From the NCBI GenBank assembly GCA_963210315.1, contig OY723303.1, forward strand, positions 1,674,001 to 1,738,000: DNA of 64,000 nucleotides, read 5' to 3'. Of the stretch, positions 21,361-31,581 are shown piece by piece. The stretch comes from Rhynchopus euleeides. Lineage: Eukaryota > Euglenozoa > Diplonemea > Diplonemida > Diplonemidae. Numbering within the stretch: position 1 is the stretch's first letter; the number at the start of each line of letters is the position of its first letter. The translations under genes were made by a program, and so were the position numbers. The notes under the pieces are model-generated. The model was not told the origin of the DNA and searched no databases. It was given only the letters and a program-made list of their open reading frames with translations.

Positions 21361-21596
21361 TTCTCGCTCAGGTTTCCCTTTCGGTATTCAGCCTCTTCGC
21401 GCAGAGGGGTTTCCTTCTTCGCGACAGTTTTTCGCGAGAGCCCGAGTTGAGGGGGTTTCTCCCCGGCCTCCGCCACCTTCTGACGCAACGCTTTCGACAT
21501 CTCCCCACACTTGCGGCCAGACAGCTGAGCATCGAACCTGTGCTCACGCAGGCCTTCTCCCACCAGGGCCAGGCGGATATCCTCCTCGACCGGCAT
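21297..21596 (-). CDS. Small basic protein or 5' exon of the zinc-finger gene
   Basis: A 99-codon frame from an ATG (MPVEEDIRLALVGEGLREH). It is helical and Lys/Arg-rich, with no named domain. It ends ~60 bases inside the zinc-finger frame. Candidate donors near 21340 could splice it to the finger frame, but I could not fix a convincing junction. Its position directly upstream on the same strand makes a 5' exon the simplest reading. Confidence 0.35.
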   Translation of the reverse strand: MPVEEDIRLALVGEGLREHRFDAQLSGRKCGEMSKALRQKVAEAGEKPPQLGLSRKTVAKKETPLREEAEYRKGNLSEKCRGPKARGAACWTNRAPRPS

Positions 21597-21768
21597 GGTG
21601 CCTCCTGCAATGGAAGAGTGAGTGCAGCTTTGATAGTGGCTAGTTGATACCCAAATGTTGAAACCGTAGAGAAAAAGGCACAAGTGATCATTTACCAGGG
21701 TCAGAGGTCAGGGGCTTGGGGCTGTCAGTATTTCGCTGATGCATCATGTTTCTCTCCTCCTGGCTCGC

Positions 21769-22737
21769 TCAAAGGTCTGCACTGTGGAACACGGTCGGCG
21801 TGGAGTCGCCGATGGTGTCGGCGTTGGCATCCCCGCCATCACTGCCGTCTCCACCATCATCTTCGGTGCCCTCATCCCCACCATCTTCTTCATCATCATC
21901 ATCGTCCCCCATCAGCAGCTTCCACTTGCTGCCATCACTTGCCGTCGTGTCCATTGCTGAACCTTGCTTGGTCAGCAACGGACACTTGACGGAAATGATG
22001 CCGTCCTCATCACGCGCCTCTGCCTTGACCTGCAGATTGAGCAGGCACTCTGGCGGGATGATGAGGACCGTGGAGTACTCGCCCTTCGGAAGATCATTAG
22101 TCTTCCGCAGGCGTGTCCACGAGAGCGTCACCTGGTGGCCGTTCTGGGAACAGCTGAGGAGCTGCGCAAACCCCACCTCCACTGCGAAGGCGTAGTACAG
22201 GTTGGCGCCCTCCTTCTTGCGAGCCCCCGAGAACTGGGGGTAGGCCACCTTGTTGGCCTTCGGTGGCCCGGTCTTCTGCTGGGTCTTCTGTGCCTGTTTC
22301 TTCTCCGCCTCGTACAGCTTCACCATAGCTGCAGCGGTACCGATAGGTGCCGCGGGGCAGGCGTCGGCCATCTCCTTGAGCCCTGTCGGGTGGTCCTTCC
22401 CGTTGCTCTTCCGGAGGCCCAACCCGACAAACTCGATGTCTGACCCGCTATTGACACGGGCAGCGTACATCGTGCGACCATCCTTCAGCACGGTCGACTT
22501 GCTGATCACCCCACCCCCCAGCTTCTCATACTTTTTGTACAGGGCAAGACTGATGATGGGATCAGTCGACTTGATGGTAGTATCCGTCAGCTTGCCGAGA
22601 AGCTGCTTCAGGGTCATGTGGCTCAACCCATCAGCATCACGCTCGACAACGTACGTGTTGATCCAAGCACGTACAAACACCGTCATGTCCACAGCGCTGG
22701 CGAGGGCCTGCGCTGCAGTACGCTTTGCCGCTGGCAT
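21769..22737 (-). CDS. Unknown transposon-encoded protein with acidic C-terminus
   Basis: 322 codons, starting at ATG (MPAAKRTAAQALASAVDM). The N-terminus is basic and helical, followed by a helical region (TLKQLLGKLTD, LALYKKYEKLGGG) that could be a small DNA-binding fold. A Lys/Gln-rich linker (EAEKKQAQKTQQKTGPPKA) and a beta-rich segment (LYYAFAVEVGFAQLL, YSTVLIIPPECLL) come next. The last ~50 residues form an Asp/Glu/Gly-rich tail. The frame is intact and codon-like, so this is probably a real gene of the 20296-23310 element. I recognise no transposase or nuclease triad. A comparable acidic tail is encoded in the other 3-kb element (54341 frame). Confidence 0.6.
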   Translation of the reverse strand: MPAAKRTAAQALASAVDMTVFVRAWINTYVVERDADGLSHMTLKQLLGKLTDTTIKSTDPIISLALYKKYEKLGGGVISKSTVLKDGRTMYAARVNSGSDIEFVGLGLRKSNGKDHPTGLKEMADACPAAPIGTAAAMVKLYEAEKKQAQKTQQKTGPPKANKVAYPQFSGARKKEGANLYYAFAVEVGFAQLLSCSQNGHQVTLSWTRLRKTNDLPKGEYSTVLIIPPECLLNLQVKAEARDEDGIISVKCPLLTKQGSAMDTTASDGSKWKLLMGDDDDDEEDGGDEGTEDDGGDGSDGGDANADTIGDSTPTVFHSADL

Positions 22738-23477
22738 TGATTGGTGTGGCTCGTCTGGGTGGCCTGGGTGGTGATGATGGTATCTTGGGGTATCTTGGCC
22801 TGGGTGGTGATGAGGGTACGGGATCTTGGAGACTGCCTTGTGGGTTGTGCAAGGGTTGGGGGCTGGGGCGAAAATTTGCCTGGCAGAAAAGTGATCACCT
22901 TCATGAAGTAGGTTGCTCTGTCAAACTGACACAGTTTGTCAGAGTCAAGATCCCTCGAACAATGAAAATCCACGAGAACAGCCGTCGCACATGCACTTGA
23001 GGCCCCATCAAGTAGGAATTGTAAATGGAAAGTAATGGGGGGGTGGGTCTGTGCAGGGAAGATGGCTCGGCGTGAAAAATAACCTGATGCCATGCAAGGT
23101 ACTCCCCTAGTTTTCAATGGAAATTGGCCCATATCAACAGGAAATGGCTGGAACACCCGTCGTTTCAGCAGGTTCACCCGTCGAGTCGACGGGTGCCACC
23201 CGTCGAGTCGACGGGTGGGCCCGTCGAGTCGACGGGTGCCGCCTGTCGAGTTTTCACCCGTCGTCCCGACTAGTCGACCCCACCCGTCACTGCCCGACTA
23301 GTCCGTGGTGGCTGCCACGTTCACCCCCCCACCCCCCCTGTCTCCCCAACATGATGCTCCAAGAGATGTTGCCTCCGGGTAAGCGAGCTTTCGAGCACGC
23401 AGTGTCATTGGAAACCACTTCGTTTCACTACTCAGTGCACCCTCTCAGATTCCTCATGTCGGCAACATTCAACTCAG

Positions 23478-23868
23478 AAGCAACTCCATCCGCGTCGCGC
23501 CGTGGCGTTGGGCGGAGCCCAACGCCACGGCGACCCAAGCCCACAGGTGCGACAAAAAATTGCAAAAAAAATATCGTCAGCTGATTGAGGGTGTGATATG
23601 AGGGTTCCATCCAACAAGGATAACAAGGCGGCACTTTCAAAGTCCTGCCAAGGACAGCGCCACGTGGGTGTGTGCTTCTGATACTTATTATGTCATGTGA
23701 AACCCTGCCAACATCCCTGACACGCTCACGAAGAGCATGCCACGAGAAAAAAGGGCCCGACAAGCAACTCCATCCGCGTCGCGCCGTGGCGTTGGGCAGA
23801 GCCCAACGCCACGGCGACCCAAGCCCACAGGCACGACAATAATTCGCAAAAAATCGCAGAAATTCGCA
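23478..23868. repeat. Direct repeat carrying a 16-bp stem hairpin, two copies
   Basis: About 77 bases starting GCAACTCCATCCGCGTCGCG occur at ~23479 and ~23763. Each contains a perfect hairpin, CGCCGTGGCGTTGGGC / GCCCAACGCCACGGCG, with a 3-base loop (23498-23532 and 23782-23816). The copies flank a truncated left arm of foldback A (23573-23750). Confidence 0.85.
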
Positions 23869-24530
23869 AAAATTCACAAAAATTCACAAATGAGTTTGTG
23901 AACGTTTTGTCCTGGGCAAGACGTTAAACTACCTGGGAGGGCTTCCCCAGACCATGACGGGTGCTTGCACCAGGAGTTTGAAACAGCCACTCATGCCTTG
24001 CGATGCTCAAGTGCCTGCTGGACCCCTATGTCCTTCAGGCCCCAAAGCAGGCAACGATATGGGAGCAACCTAACAGGGGAGGTGAAGAGGGCACGGGTCT
24101 TAGCCTGATGACACACTGCAACCTCAAGGTGACTGGCGACACCTCTCCCACAGTCTGCGGCGACTCTGCCGTGGCGACAAGGCTTCCTGTCATGGGAGAT
24201 CGCTGCGTGGATCAACGTGGCACCACCCGTGTGCTCGGCAGGTTGTTTCGGCACCTGTTTTCTCCGTGTCATGCTTTTCGTGAGCGTGTCAGGGATGTTG
24301 GCACACGCTGGGGAGGGTTCACATGATGACATAACATATATCAGAAGCACACACCCACGTGGCGCTGTCCTTGGCAGGACTTTGAAAGTGCCGCCTTGAT
24401 ATCCTTGTTGGATAGAACCCTCATATCACACCCTCAATCAGCTGACGAAAGTTTGCGAAAGTTTGTGAAGCGTTTGTGAAAGTTTGTGAAGTGTTTGTGA
24501 AAATTTGTGAACTCTCAAAATTTCAACTGG
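23573..24530. mobile_element. Foldback element A, copy 2, left arm truncated
   Basis: The left end (23573-23750) stops after the GCTCACGAAGAGCATG region and is joined to the hairpin repeat. The right arm (23920-24440) is complete and nearly identical to copy 1, without the MITE. It ends in TTTGTGAA motifs up to AAAATTTCAACTGGC. Confidence 0.8.
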
Positions 24531-25140
24531 CCTGACAGCCCCAGGGGTCTACTGTTACACTACTGTTACAGACCATGACATGGGCGGATATCATTGAAAA
24601 AATCAGCATTTTTGACCCGAAAACAGGGTACTCCACCCATTTTGGTCTGCCGGAATCACTTCCGGGGTGAATTCTTCACTTTGGTGACGATTTTGGGTGA
24701 TAGTTTGGGGATTTCGTGCAGATTTCAGCTCCCAAAAATATGGGGTTTTTCGGGAAAGTATCAAATTTTTCCACGAGAAACCTCTTTCAGACCGCCTCTG
24801 GGTACCATGAGGCCCTCGAAACCACTAGAAACCACCCAGGAACCTACCCCGAGGGGTATCTGTGTGGTTTTGGGGTGCTTAGAGGCCTTCTCTGCCTTTT
24901 GGAAGTGGTATTTTTGGACCGTTACAAATCGGCCCAAGAGCGTTACACGAGCGTTACACTTTTTCGGGGGGTTTTTCAGGAAAAAATGCCAAGTAATTCG
25001 AATGGATCGACTTTCCCGAGGGTGTCTGCTATTTTCTCGGATTTTTTCAGTGATCCCCCACTCGATTTTTGGCCAGGTACGCCCATTTTGGTGGAGTTTT
25101 TGGCCCAAAATCCAAAAAATCGTGTTTGTGACAGCCCTAA
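24531..25140 (+). repeat. Dispersed repeat X, copy 2
   Basis: It begins CTGACAGCCCCAGGGGTC and matches 16905-17308 in the same orientation over ~370 bp. The tail (GTGTTTGTGACAGCCC) has no counterpart in copy 1. No coding signal was recognised. Confidence 0.65.
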
Positions 25141-25213
25141 ACAGAGATTTAAACAGCCATGCAAGGGCCTACCCCCCCCCCCCCCCCTGCCACCGCAGGG
25201 AGATCATCCGTGA

Positions 25214-25234
25214 TTCCTTCTACTTCTATTTCAG
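25214..25234 (+). promoter_or_regulatory. Polypyrimidine-CAG tract upstream of WSC gene (candidate splice acceptor)
   Basis: TTCCTTCTACTTCTATTTCA followed by G is a textbook 3' splice acceptor, 210 bases before the ATG. It may be a trans-splice site. A similar tract in similar context lies at 60648-60665 but ends in CAC. Confidence 0.45.
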
Positions 25235-25444
25235 TAAGCCCCCCCTCTCCCTCCCCCCACCGCCACCGCACCACCTTGCCACCCCACAGGGTCACTGACA
25301 CAAGGCCGAAGCAGAGGCAACGGTCGGCTGTGGTGGGCCTTACCTGGCCAGAGGGTGCACCGAGTGGTGTCTGCCTTAACCACTGAGTCGTGACCGCACC
25401 GGGGTGGGCTCGCCTGCTACTGCGCCACACTACACTAAAGGCGC

Positions 25445-28291
25445 ATGGCTTGCGACCGCATCACCGCCAGGCGCAGGGGCAGCCATGCCACAACCTCTGT
25501 CGCACTGGCAGTCGCAGCTGCGCTGCTCAGCGGCGCAACCCCTGCCTCTGCAGAGCACACCTCGACCTTTCTCGGGTGCTTCATCGACCTGCCCCACAGC
25601 AGGGACCTGGTAGGGGAGACCAGCTATTCGGCAACGGCAACCGCATCCGTTTCGCTCTGCGGGGAGTGGTGCGCGAACTACGCCCGTGGCGCGCCCTACC
25701 GCTACTTCGGGGTGCAGAGCGGGTGGAGGTGCTTCTGTGACAACACCTATGGCACCTACGGGGAGGGGTCCTTCCGCGACTGCCGCCCCCTCCCCTGCAA
25801 GGCCAACCCCGCGCAGAGCTGCGGTGGCGTCCGCTCCAACGACATCTACCGCATCACCTCCCGCTCCGGCCCGACAGAGGCGCCCCCCACGCCTGCCCCC
25901 AACACCACCGCGCCCGACACCTCCGCCCCGCCCACACCTGCCCCTAACACAACCGTGCCCGACACAGCTGCCCCAGCTACGCCTGCCCCGCCGACGGGGG
26001 CACCTCCGCCAGCAACAGAATCTCCTTCTTCTCCCTCACCCCCAGACGACACAACCGCCACGCCGAGGAGGGATGCAGCGGCAGCGCCTGTGCCGACGAA
26101 GGCCGCCGTGGCGATGCCGCAGCGGCAGCAGCAGCAGCAGCAGCCGCCCCGCCTCCCCCCGCCCATCTTCCCGTCGCGGGTGCAGCGGGGGCTTGCCGGG
26201 GCGGCGGTGGTCGCAGGGGCAATCTCCTCCGGGGGGGCGTTCTTCGCACCGCTCCGCATCGCCCTGCTGGGGCAGGGCTGTTCCCCGCCTGACACAGCCC
26301 TCCCGGCTGTCCTCCACCCCACAGGCCTCGTGGTGCACGGCAGCGAGCCGCTCGGGATGCTCCTGGGCAACGCCGCGGCAGCAGCGTCGCTCTGCCTCGC
26401 TTCCCTCCTCCTCCTCACCTTCGCCCGCGCCTGGGGTGCCGAGGTCTGCCCCACCGCCTGCCGCCTCCTCGACTCCTTCGGCCTCCTCCGCCTACCCTCC
26501 ACCGCAGCCCTGGCGGGGTGCCTGCTGTATCAATCAGCTTCTCTCGCAGCCTTCGCACTCCTCCACTTCCCGCAGGCGGTGGCGGAGGTCGCGGTGGGAC
26601 TCGCTGCCCTGGTGGTCTGTCTCATCCTGCCATGGTGTTTGGTCCGGAGTCTGATTCGGGGCGCGCCGGGGTCCGCAGTGTATGTCACGGTGGAGGGGAG
26701 GTGCCGGGAGAACACCCCGGCGCGCCTGGCACAGGTGGCGCTGGGGAGGGGGGAGTGGGTCAACCTGCAGCCTGGGTCTCTCTGGGTGCAGCGCAACGCA
26801 TGCGCGATCCGGGACTACGCCCCGGGGGGTGGGGCGTGCTTTCTCGCGGTGGAGTTTGCCACCTCCTTCGCCCTGAGCGGCGTGTTTGCCGCGGCGGTGA
26901 AATCCCCGGAGGGGTGCGCCCACCGCTTCTCCGCCGCAGCCGTCATCACGCTGGTCCACCTCGGCGCGACCTTCGCCATGCGCTCCCCCTTTGCAAAACC
27001 CAGGGATCTCGCGGCGTGCGTCGCCACCTCTGTTCTCCAGCTCTCCTCTACTTTGCTCACCGCTTACTCCCTCTACATCACTGCCTCCGAGACGGGTCCT
27101 TCTCAGGTGGAGGACACCACCACCGCCGCCGCCGCCACCGCCACCCCCACCACCCTCGGGGTCTGGCCGGAACGTCTGCCGCCTGGGATTCCTCTCGCGT
27201 CACAGCTTCTTTCCGCAGCGTGTGTGCTCTGCATTTTGAAGAGTGTTGCCGATGCGTTGTGCGGAGCTTATCTCGCATGGAGTGGGTCAAGGTATTGCCT
27301 CCAAGACGATGTGTATGCTTTGGTGGACGCAGGGGTTATCCTGCGTGGCGCGCAATCCGAAGGGGGTGACGATATGGACGACTCGGGGGGCGAAGGCGAT
27401 GTGGAATCGGAGGGAAAACCCCGCGCCGCTTCTTCGGCATCATCCCGGAGGTCGAGGTGCGGATCTGAGAAGAAGGCGGGGTTGGAGAACGGCGTGTCGG
27501 AGGGGGTTGGGAAGAGGAAGAGGCGGAATCTGGCGCTGGCGAGCCTGGGGGCTGGGAACCCCCCGGCCCCTGTGGAGGGGGGGAAGGCGGTGGGGAGGAA
27601 GAAGAAGCTGCAGCAGATGCAGCAGCGCAGGGCCCCGCAGGATCTGGACATCGTGTGCGTTGCGAGCGAGGGGAGTGGGGATGACAGCAGCAGCCCCGCG
27701 GGAGAGATGTCGTACAGCACGATGGGGACCGCGGTCACCATCGAGGTTGCGACCCCCCGGGGCTCGCGTGGCTTCCCCAGCCTCGACGCCTCGTCGGGGC
27801 CCTCCTCGTTCCGCGCGCCTCGTCGTGCCGCATCCGGGATTGTCAGAGGGACATGCCGCTTCGGCAGGGCGGGATCCTCCGGACAGCTTGCGGGGGGCAT
27901 CCCGCCGCTGTGGAGTGGTGGGGATTCGGACCGCGGGAAGTCACTCTCGTTGCGCGCCACCGCCGCCGCAGCGCCGGGCGGCTTCGCGAGGGGCGCCCCC
28001 GCTGCGACGCCACCGGAGCGGAGTTTTGGCTCCCCGCCCCGCCCCCAGCTGGCGCGTAGCAACACCGCGTCTGTTCTCGGGAGCCACCGGGTCCCGCAGC
28101 GGCGGCTGCAGCGGGTTGGGTCTGGATCGGGGAGGTTTGACCATGCAGAGCTGAGTGTGGTGTCGGCGGCGCCGCGGCCCCGGTGGGGGAGGAACGCGCC
28201 GGATGCGCAGCTGCCGGCGGGGTGTAGCGATGCGCTGAACAGCAGCGGGGTGTTTCCTCCGGGGGAGGTGGTCGCCCCTGTGGAGATCTGA
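25445..28291 (+). CDS. WSC-domain, Thr/Pro-stalk, multi-pass membrane protein
   Basis: 948 residues. A signal peptide (hydrophobic 17-29, likely cut after ASA at 36) precedes a WSC carbohydrate-binding domain (~40-137). Its eight cysteines are C45, C72, C76, C96, C98, C113, C118 and C126. A Thr/Pro stalk (144-200, units like PTPAPNTTAPDTS) and a Gln run follow, then about eight hydrophobic segments to ~residue 585. The ~300-residue tail is Ser/Arg/Gly-rich and presumably cytoplasmic. The membrane part is paralogous to the gene at 3-2195 (LHP.G..V.G, GEWVNLQPG). WSC domains in yeast stress sensors and fungal enzymes bind glycans, so a glycan-sensing surface receptor is plausible. The start ATG is directly followed by the signal peptide. 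No introns. The family is recognised, the function is inferred. Confidence 0.88.
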   Translation: MACDRITARRRGSHATTSVALAVAAALLSGATPASAEHTSTFLGCFIDLPHSRDLVGETSYSATATASVSLCGEWCANYARGAPYRYFGVQSGWRCFCDNTYGTYGEGSFRDCRPLPCKANPAQSCGGVRSNDIYRITSRSGPTEAPPTPAPNTTAPDTSAPPTPAPNTTVPDTAAPATPAPPTGAPPPATESPSSPSPPDDTTATPRRDAAAAPVPTKAAVAMPQRQQQQQQPPRLPPPIFPSRVQRGLAGAAVVAGAISSGGAFFAPLRIALLGQGCSPPDTALPAVLHPTGLVVHGSEPLGMLLGNAAAAASLCLASLLLLTFARAWGAEVCPTACRLLDSFGLLRLPSTAALAGCLLYQSASLAAFALLHFPQAVAEVAVGLAALVVCLILPWCLVRSLIRGAPGSAVYVTVEGRCRENTPARLAQVALGRGEWVNLQPGSLWVQRNACAIRDYAPGGGACFLAVEFATSFALSGVFAAAVKSPEGCAHRFSAAAVITLVHLGATFAMRSPFAKPRDLAACVATSVLQLSSTLLTAYSLYITASETGPSQVEDTTTAAAATATPTTLGVWPERLPPGIPLASQLLSAACVLCILKSVADALCGAYLAWSGSRYCLQDDVYALVDAGVILRGAQSEGGDDMDDSGGEGDVESEGKPRAASSASSRRSRCGSEKKAGLENGVSEGVGKRKRRNLALASLGAGNPPAPVEGGKAVGRKKKLQQMQQRRAPQDLDIVCVASEGSGDDSSSPAGEMSYSTMGTAVTIEVATPRGSRGFPSLDASSGPSSFRAPRRAASGIVRGTCRFGRAGSSGQLAGGIPPLWSGGDSDRGKSLSLRATAAAAPGGFARGAPAATPPERSFGSPPRPQLARSNTASVLGSHRVPQRRLQRVGSGSGRFDHAELSVVSAAPRPRWGRNAPDAQLPAGCSDALNSSGVFPPGEVVAPVEI

Positions 28292-31200
28292 AGGGGGGGG
28301 GGGGGGAAGAGAAGAGGGAAACAATGAAATGAAATCTGCTCAGAAAAAGCAAGAGGTGGGGGGGTGGAGTGATGGGGAGGATAGACATTGCTGCTCGTAT
28401 CGGGGATGGGGGGGTGGGAGTGGGGGGAGGGGAGGGGAGAGTGTGTGGAGATCACATCAAGAGCAAGTGCTCGGTGTGTGTCTTCACTAATATAAAAAGA
28501 TTCACGTGTGTGTGCGTGAGTTGTATTGCGAAGCAGCATCGATCCTTCCTCTCTTCCCCCCCCCCTTTTATTTTCATGACATGCGTTTTCTTTCGTTCTC
28601 TTGCTGTCTTTTTTTGTATCATCTCCCTCTCTCTCTCTCTCTCTGAGCTGCATATTTTATTGCTCTACACCCGCCCTCACCCGCCCCCCCTCCCCCCTCC
28701 CCCCTCCCCCCCCCCCCCCCCCCGCAAAATCGTACCAGCCGCGCATCTGACTGTATAGTGTGTGCTTTGCCAGGCACATTGCCCTGCTCAGATGCTTCCA
28801 CCCCCACAAACACCCCAGGCTTGCGGGTGCTTTCCGCCTTGCGCCTTGTGCTCCCCGCTCCTGCTGCCCCTTTGAAGGGTGGATGGGAGCGGCGTGCCTT
28901 TCGGTCAAATGTGCAGAACAGCGGGCATCCCCCCCACCCGCTGTTGAAAGCTTTGAAGAACGTTGTGACAGCGCTGTGCGTGTTCGCATGAGATGCAAAA
29001 AGAGGCAAGGGGGGGCTTTGAAGCCCTGCGGCCCTGGTGGCGGGGGGGGGTTGGAATTTGTGTCCTGCTGCGACAACGGGGCTCTTCGCCAGGGGTGCCA
29101 AAAGGCTCCAAAAAAACCAGTTTTTTCTTCTGCGTTTTTTTTCTTGGCGCATTTCCTCCTATTTGACCACAGGGAGAGAATCGCCGAAAAATTAGCCGGT
29201 GGCGACCCCCAATATTTGAATCGGAAGGCTGGTGTGATACCGCTGCGTCATCTCCAGAGCGGTCGCCATCGGTGAATCTTCCATTTTCTGAGTTGTAGGT
29301 AGTTGTACGACGTCGGGCCGCGCGCCATCGGTGTATACCACATCACTTTTTTTTGAACCAGACACACCTGTGTGTCAGAGGAAATGCGACAGACACACTG
29401 AAGGAGTCGAAGCGCAGCGAAGCTTCTCATATGTTTCCTACCTCTTTCTGCTCCGCCATCAATCCACTTTCTGTACTTCAGACAGGGCATCCGAGGCGTC
29501 ACACACAGGGGTGAAAGTGGATGGATGCGTGCAATGCAATCATGCGAAAGATTCCAGAAGTGTGTCTGTAGTATTCTTGGTGTTTTCAACACTACGGTGT
29601 GGACGTGGGGGGAAGGCGACACATGTTTTTTTTTGCTCCTGCACCCCCCCTTGAGCTCCTCACTCACGACACCAATCTTCAGCAGGCGGCAGGCCTGGGG
29701 GTGGAAGGCGTCAGCATGAACAAGCAAACCGGAGGGGTTCATCCGCTATTGCGTCAGAGTTGTGCCAGTCTTGTCTCCCATCTCGTGAGTCGGGCTAACA
29801 CCTTTCTGCACTTTAGAGTGAACGACTCCTTCACCCCGCCGCCCCCCCCGCCCCCCACCCAGGGCAACAGAACAACGACCCGCCCGCCCCTCACAGCGCG
29901 TGCAGAGGAAAAGTGCTGTGGCGCTCTTCTTCCCACCACCACCGCCACCACCCCCCACCCATCCCTCTTTAGCAAGCCGGGATGAATTTTTTTTGCATGG
30001 TTTGCATTTTTTTGGTTTTCATTGTTCTTTATTGGTTCTGCCTGCCCCCCCCACCCCCCATCACCCCACCCCGATCACTCAGGCGTATAATTTGCAGCTG
30101 CGCCACCCTCTCTCTCTCATTCGATCCAACAAATTTTGCTTCTTTCTTTTTTGCATATCACGCACCCGTGTGCCGAAGTGCTACAGAAGCACGGCAGTCT
30201 CACGTCACGCACCGATGGTTGGGCCGCTGCTTGCACACAGTGTAAGGTGGTAGCGCTCAATGCATCTCGAAGCAACACAGAGAGATCGCCGTCCGTGTAT
30301 CAGTACCATCCCCCACCCCAGCTCAAACCCCACGCCCTTTCAATCTCGCCCCCCGCGTTCTTTTTTGACCTTGATCCCGACAAATTGCCCCCTACATACT
30401 GCCCAACACATTTTCGACTCGCCACAACCTGTTCAAAGGGCAATCGGGGGGGTTGGCGGCAGTGAAGTGCCCTTCAGAGTGAAGTCGATGCCGACTCTGC
30501 GCCTTACCGTTCTCTGCAGCGTCTCCACAGCCGCCGGCCGCCGATATCCCAAAGGATTGTGGGTTGTCTCATCCTCAGCTCCTGTGTGGTCATTTTGATG
30601 ATGACACACAGTGTCCTTTCCCTGTTTCACCCCTCTGATTTTGGCTGGAGTTTTGGGGCGCGCATTTCACAGCGCACCAGCCCCAGACATCCGTGCTGTC
30701 GATACGCTGCTTGATATGGGCAGACAGAAGCAGTCCTGAAAATTTCATGATCTAGATCCTACACAGTTTCACCGTGTCGGAGGAACGGGCACAAGCCTTG
30801 CAATCTTTTGTACATTCTTACAGTGTGCGGGTATCACCTATATAAGCAGTGATGTCGTTCGGCCAGGGTATGGAAGTTTCCAGTGTTGTGGCACGGCCAA
30901 CTTTGACAAACCAGAAAAACCATGTGGTCTTGCTCCGGGGTGCCGAAGAGCTGCGGAAGGGCTTTGGTACCTCACGGGCTTCTGTTCGATGCTGATCCGC
31001 CAATCCAACATTTCCAATGCATTTTGGTGCATTTTTGGAGCGTGTCAGTTTTCGTGCAGCGGCCTTTGCAGGCACAGCTCCACCATTCATGCCCCGACAT
31101 CACGGCGTATAGGTGTCTGGAGGGGTGACCCGCGTCTAACCCCGCGCCATTCCTCCAGATGCCCTGCCCTCAGCTCCCCCGCCCCCCCTCCCCACTCCCC

Positions 31201-31383
31201 GACCTCACATTGGGAGGGGTCCACTTTGGGGATTTTGTGTCTTCACTTTCGACAAACACCCCCTCTCTCTTCCCGAGCCCCTCCACTTCCCTCCCTTGCT
31301 TTGTCCAGCCAACGTGAAGAGAGGAGCTGAGGCCTTGTAAACATGGTCCGCCCTCTGGCCAACAGCCGTTACAATAGGGATGG

Positions 31384-31581
31384 GGGACTTCGCTCAGGAG
31401 TGACTTAGTTAACGACTTGGATATCGTATCAGTTCTCGTGCGTTCGTCTCTCGTGGACTTCCTGTACGATGCGGGGCCGCTAATCCAACACAGCAAACGC
31501 TCAGAAATGCTGAAGAGTGAGTCGCTTCACACTGAAGGGGGTCAAAACTGACACAGTTTGACACACAGAGCGAAGGCCCCC
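31384..31581. mobile_element. Short MITE, GGGGCCTTCGCTC family, full-length copy
   Basis: The ends GGGGGACTTCGCTCAG and GAGCGAAGGCCCCC bound ~198 bp. The interior (CAGTTCTCGTGCGTTCGTCT, GGACTTCCTGTACGATGCGG) is shared in inverted orientation with 53945-54023, so fragments of the same sequence are scattered. Confidence 0.6.

Larger units (their letters stand above)
20296..23310 (-). mobile_element. 3.0-kb TIR element with zinc-finger gene and acidic-tail gene
   Basis: The ends CACCACGGACTAGTCG and CGACTAGTCCGTGGTG open inverted repeats of about 270 bp. These contain multiple ACCCGTCG/CGACGGGT motifs, then a shared block (GGCCCATATCAACAGG, ATGGCATCAGGTTATT). Flanks against the empty site suggest a 2-3 bp duplication (ACT at left, GCT at right). 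Two minus-strand genes occupy the interior. No DDE or other known transposase was recognised, so mobilisation is unexplained. Confidence 0.85.
19826..23383. mobile_element. Foldback element B, split by a 3-kb insertion
   Basis: The left arm (~19826-20045) includes CTTGGAGCATCATGTTGGGG and GCTTGGCATCTCGAG. It is repeated inverted at ~20150-20295 and continues, after the 3-kb element, at 23311-23383. The centre near 20090 holds a poly-G rich loop. The left arm preserves the empty site of the 3-kb insertion (CCCTCCCACTGCCACG when inverted). Confidence 0.75.

Noticed and set aside
27268-28653. 461-codon minus-strand frame opposite the WSC gene tail
   Set aside because: Low-complexity Ser/Pro shadow of a GC-rich coding region.
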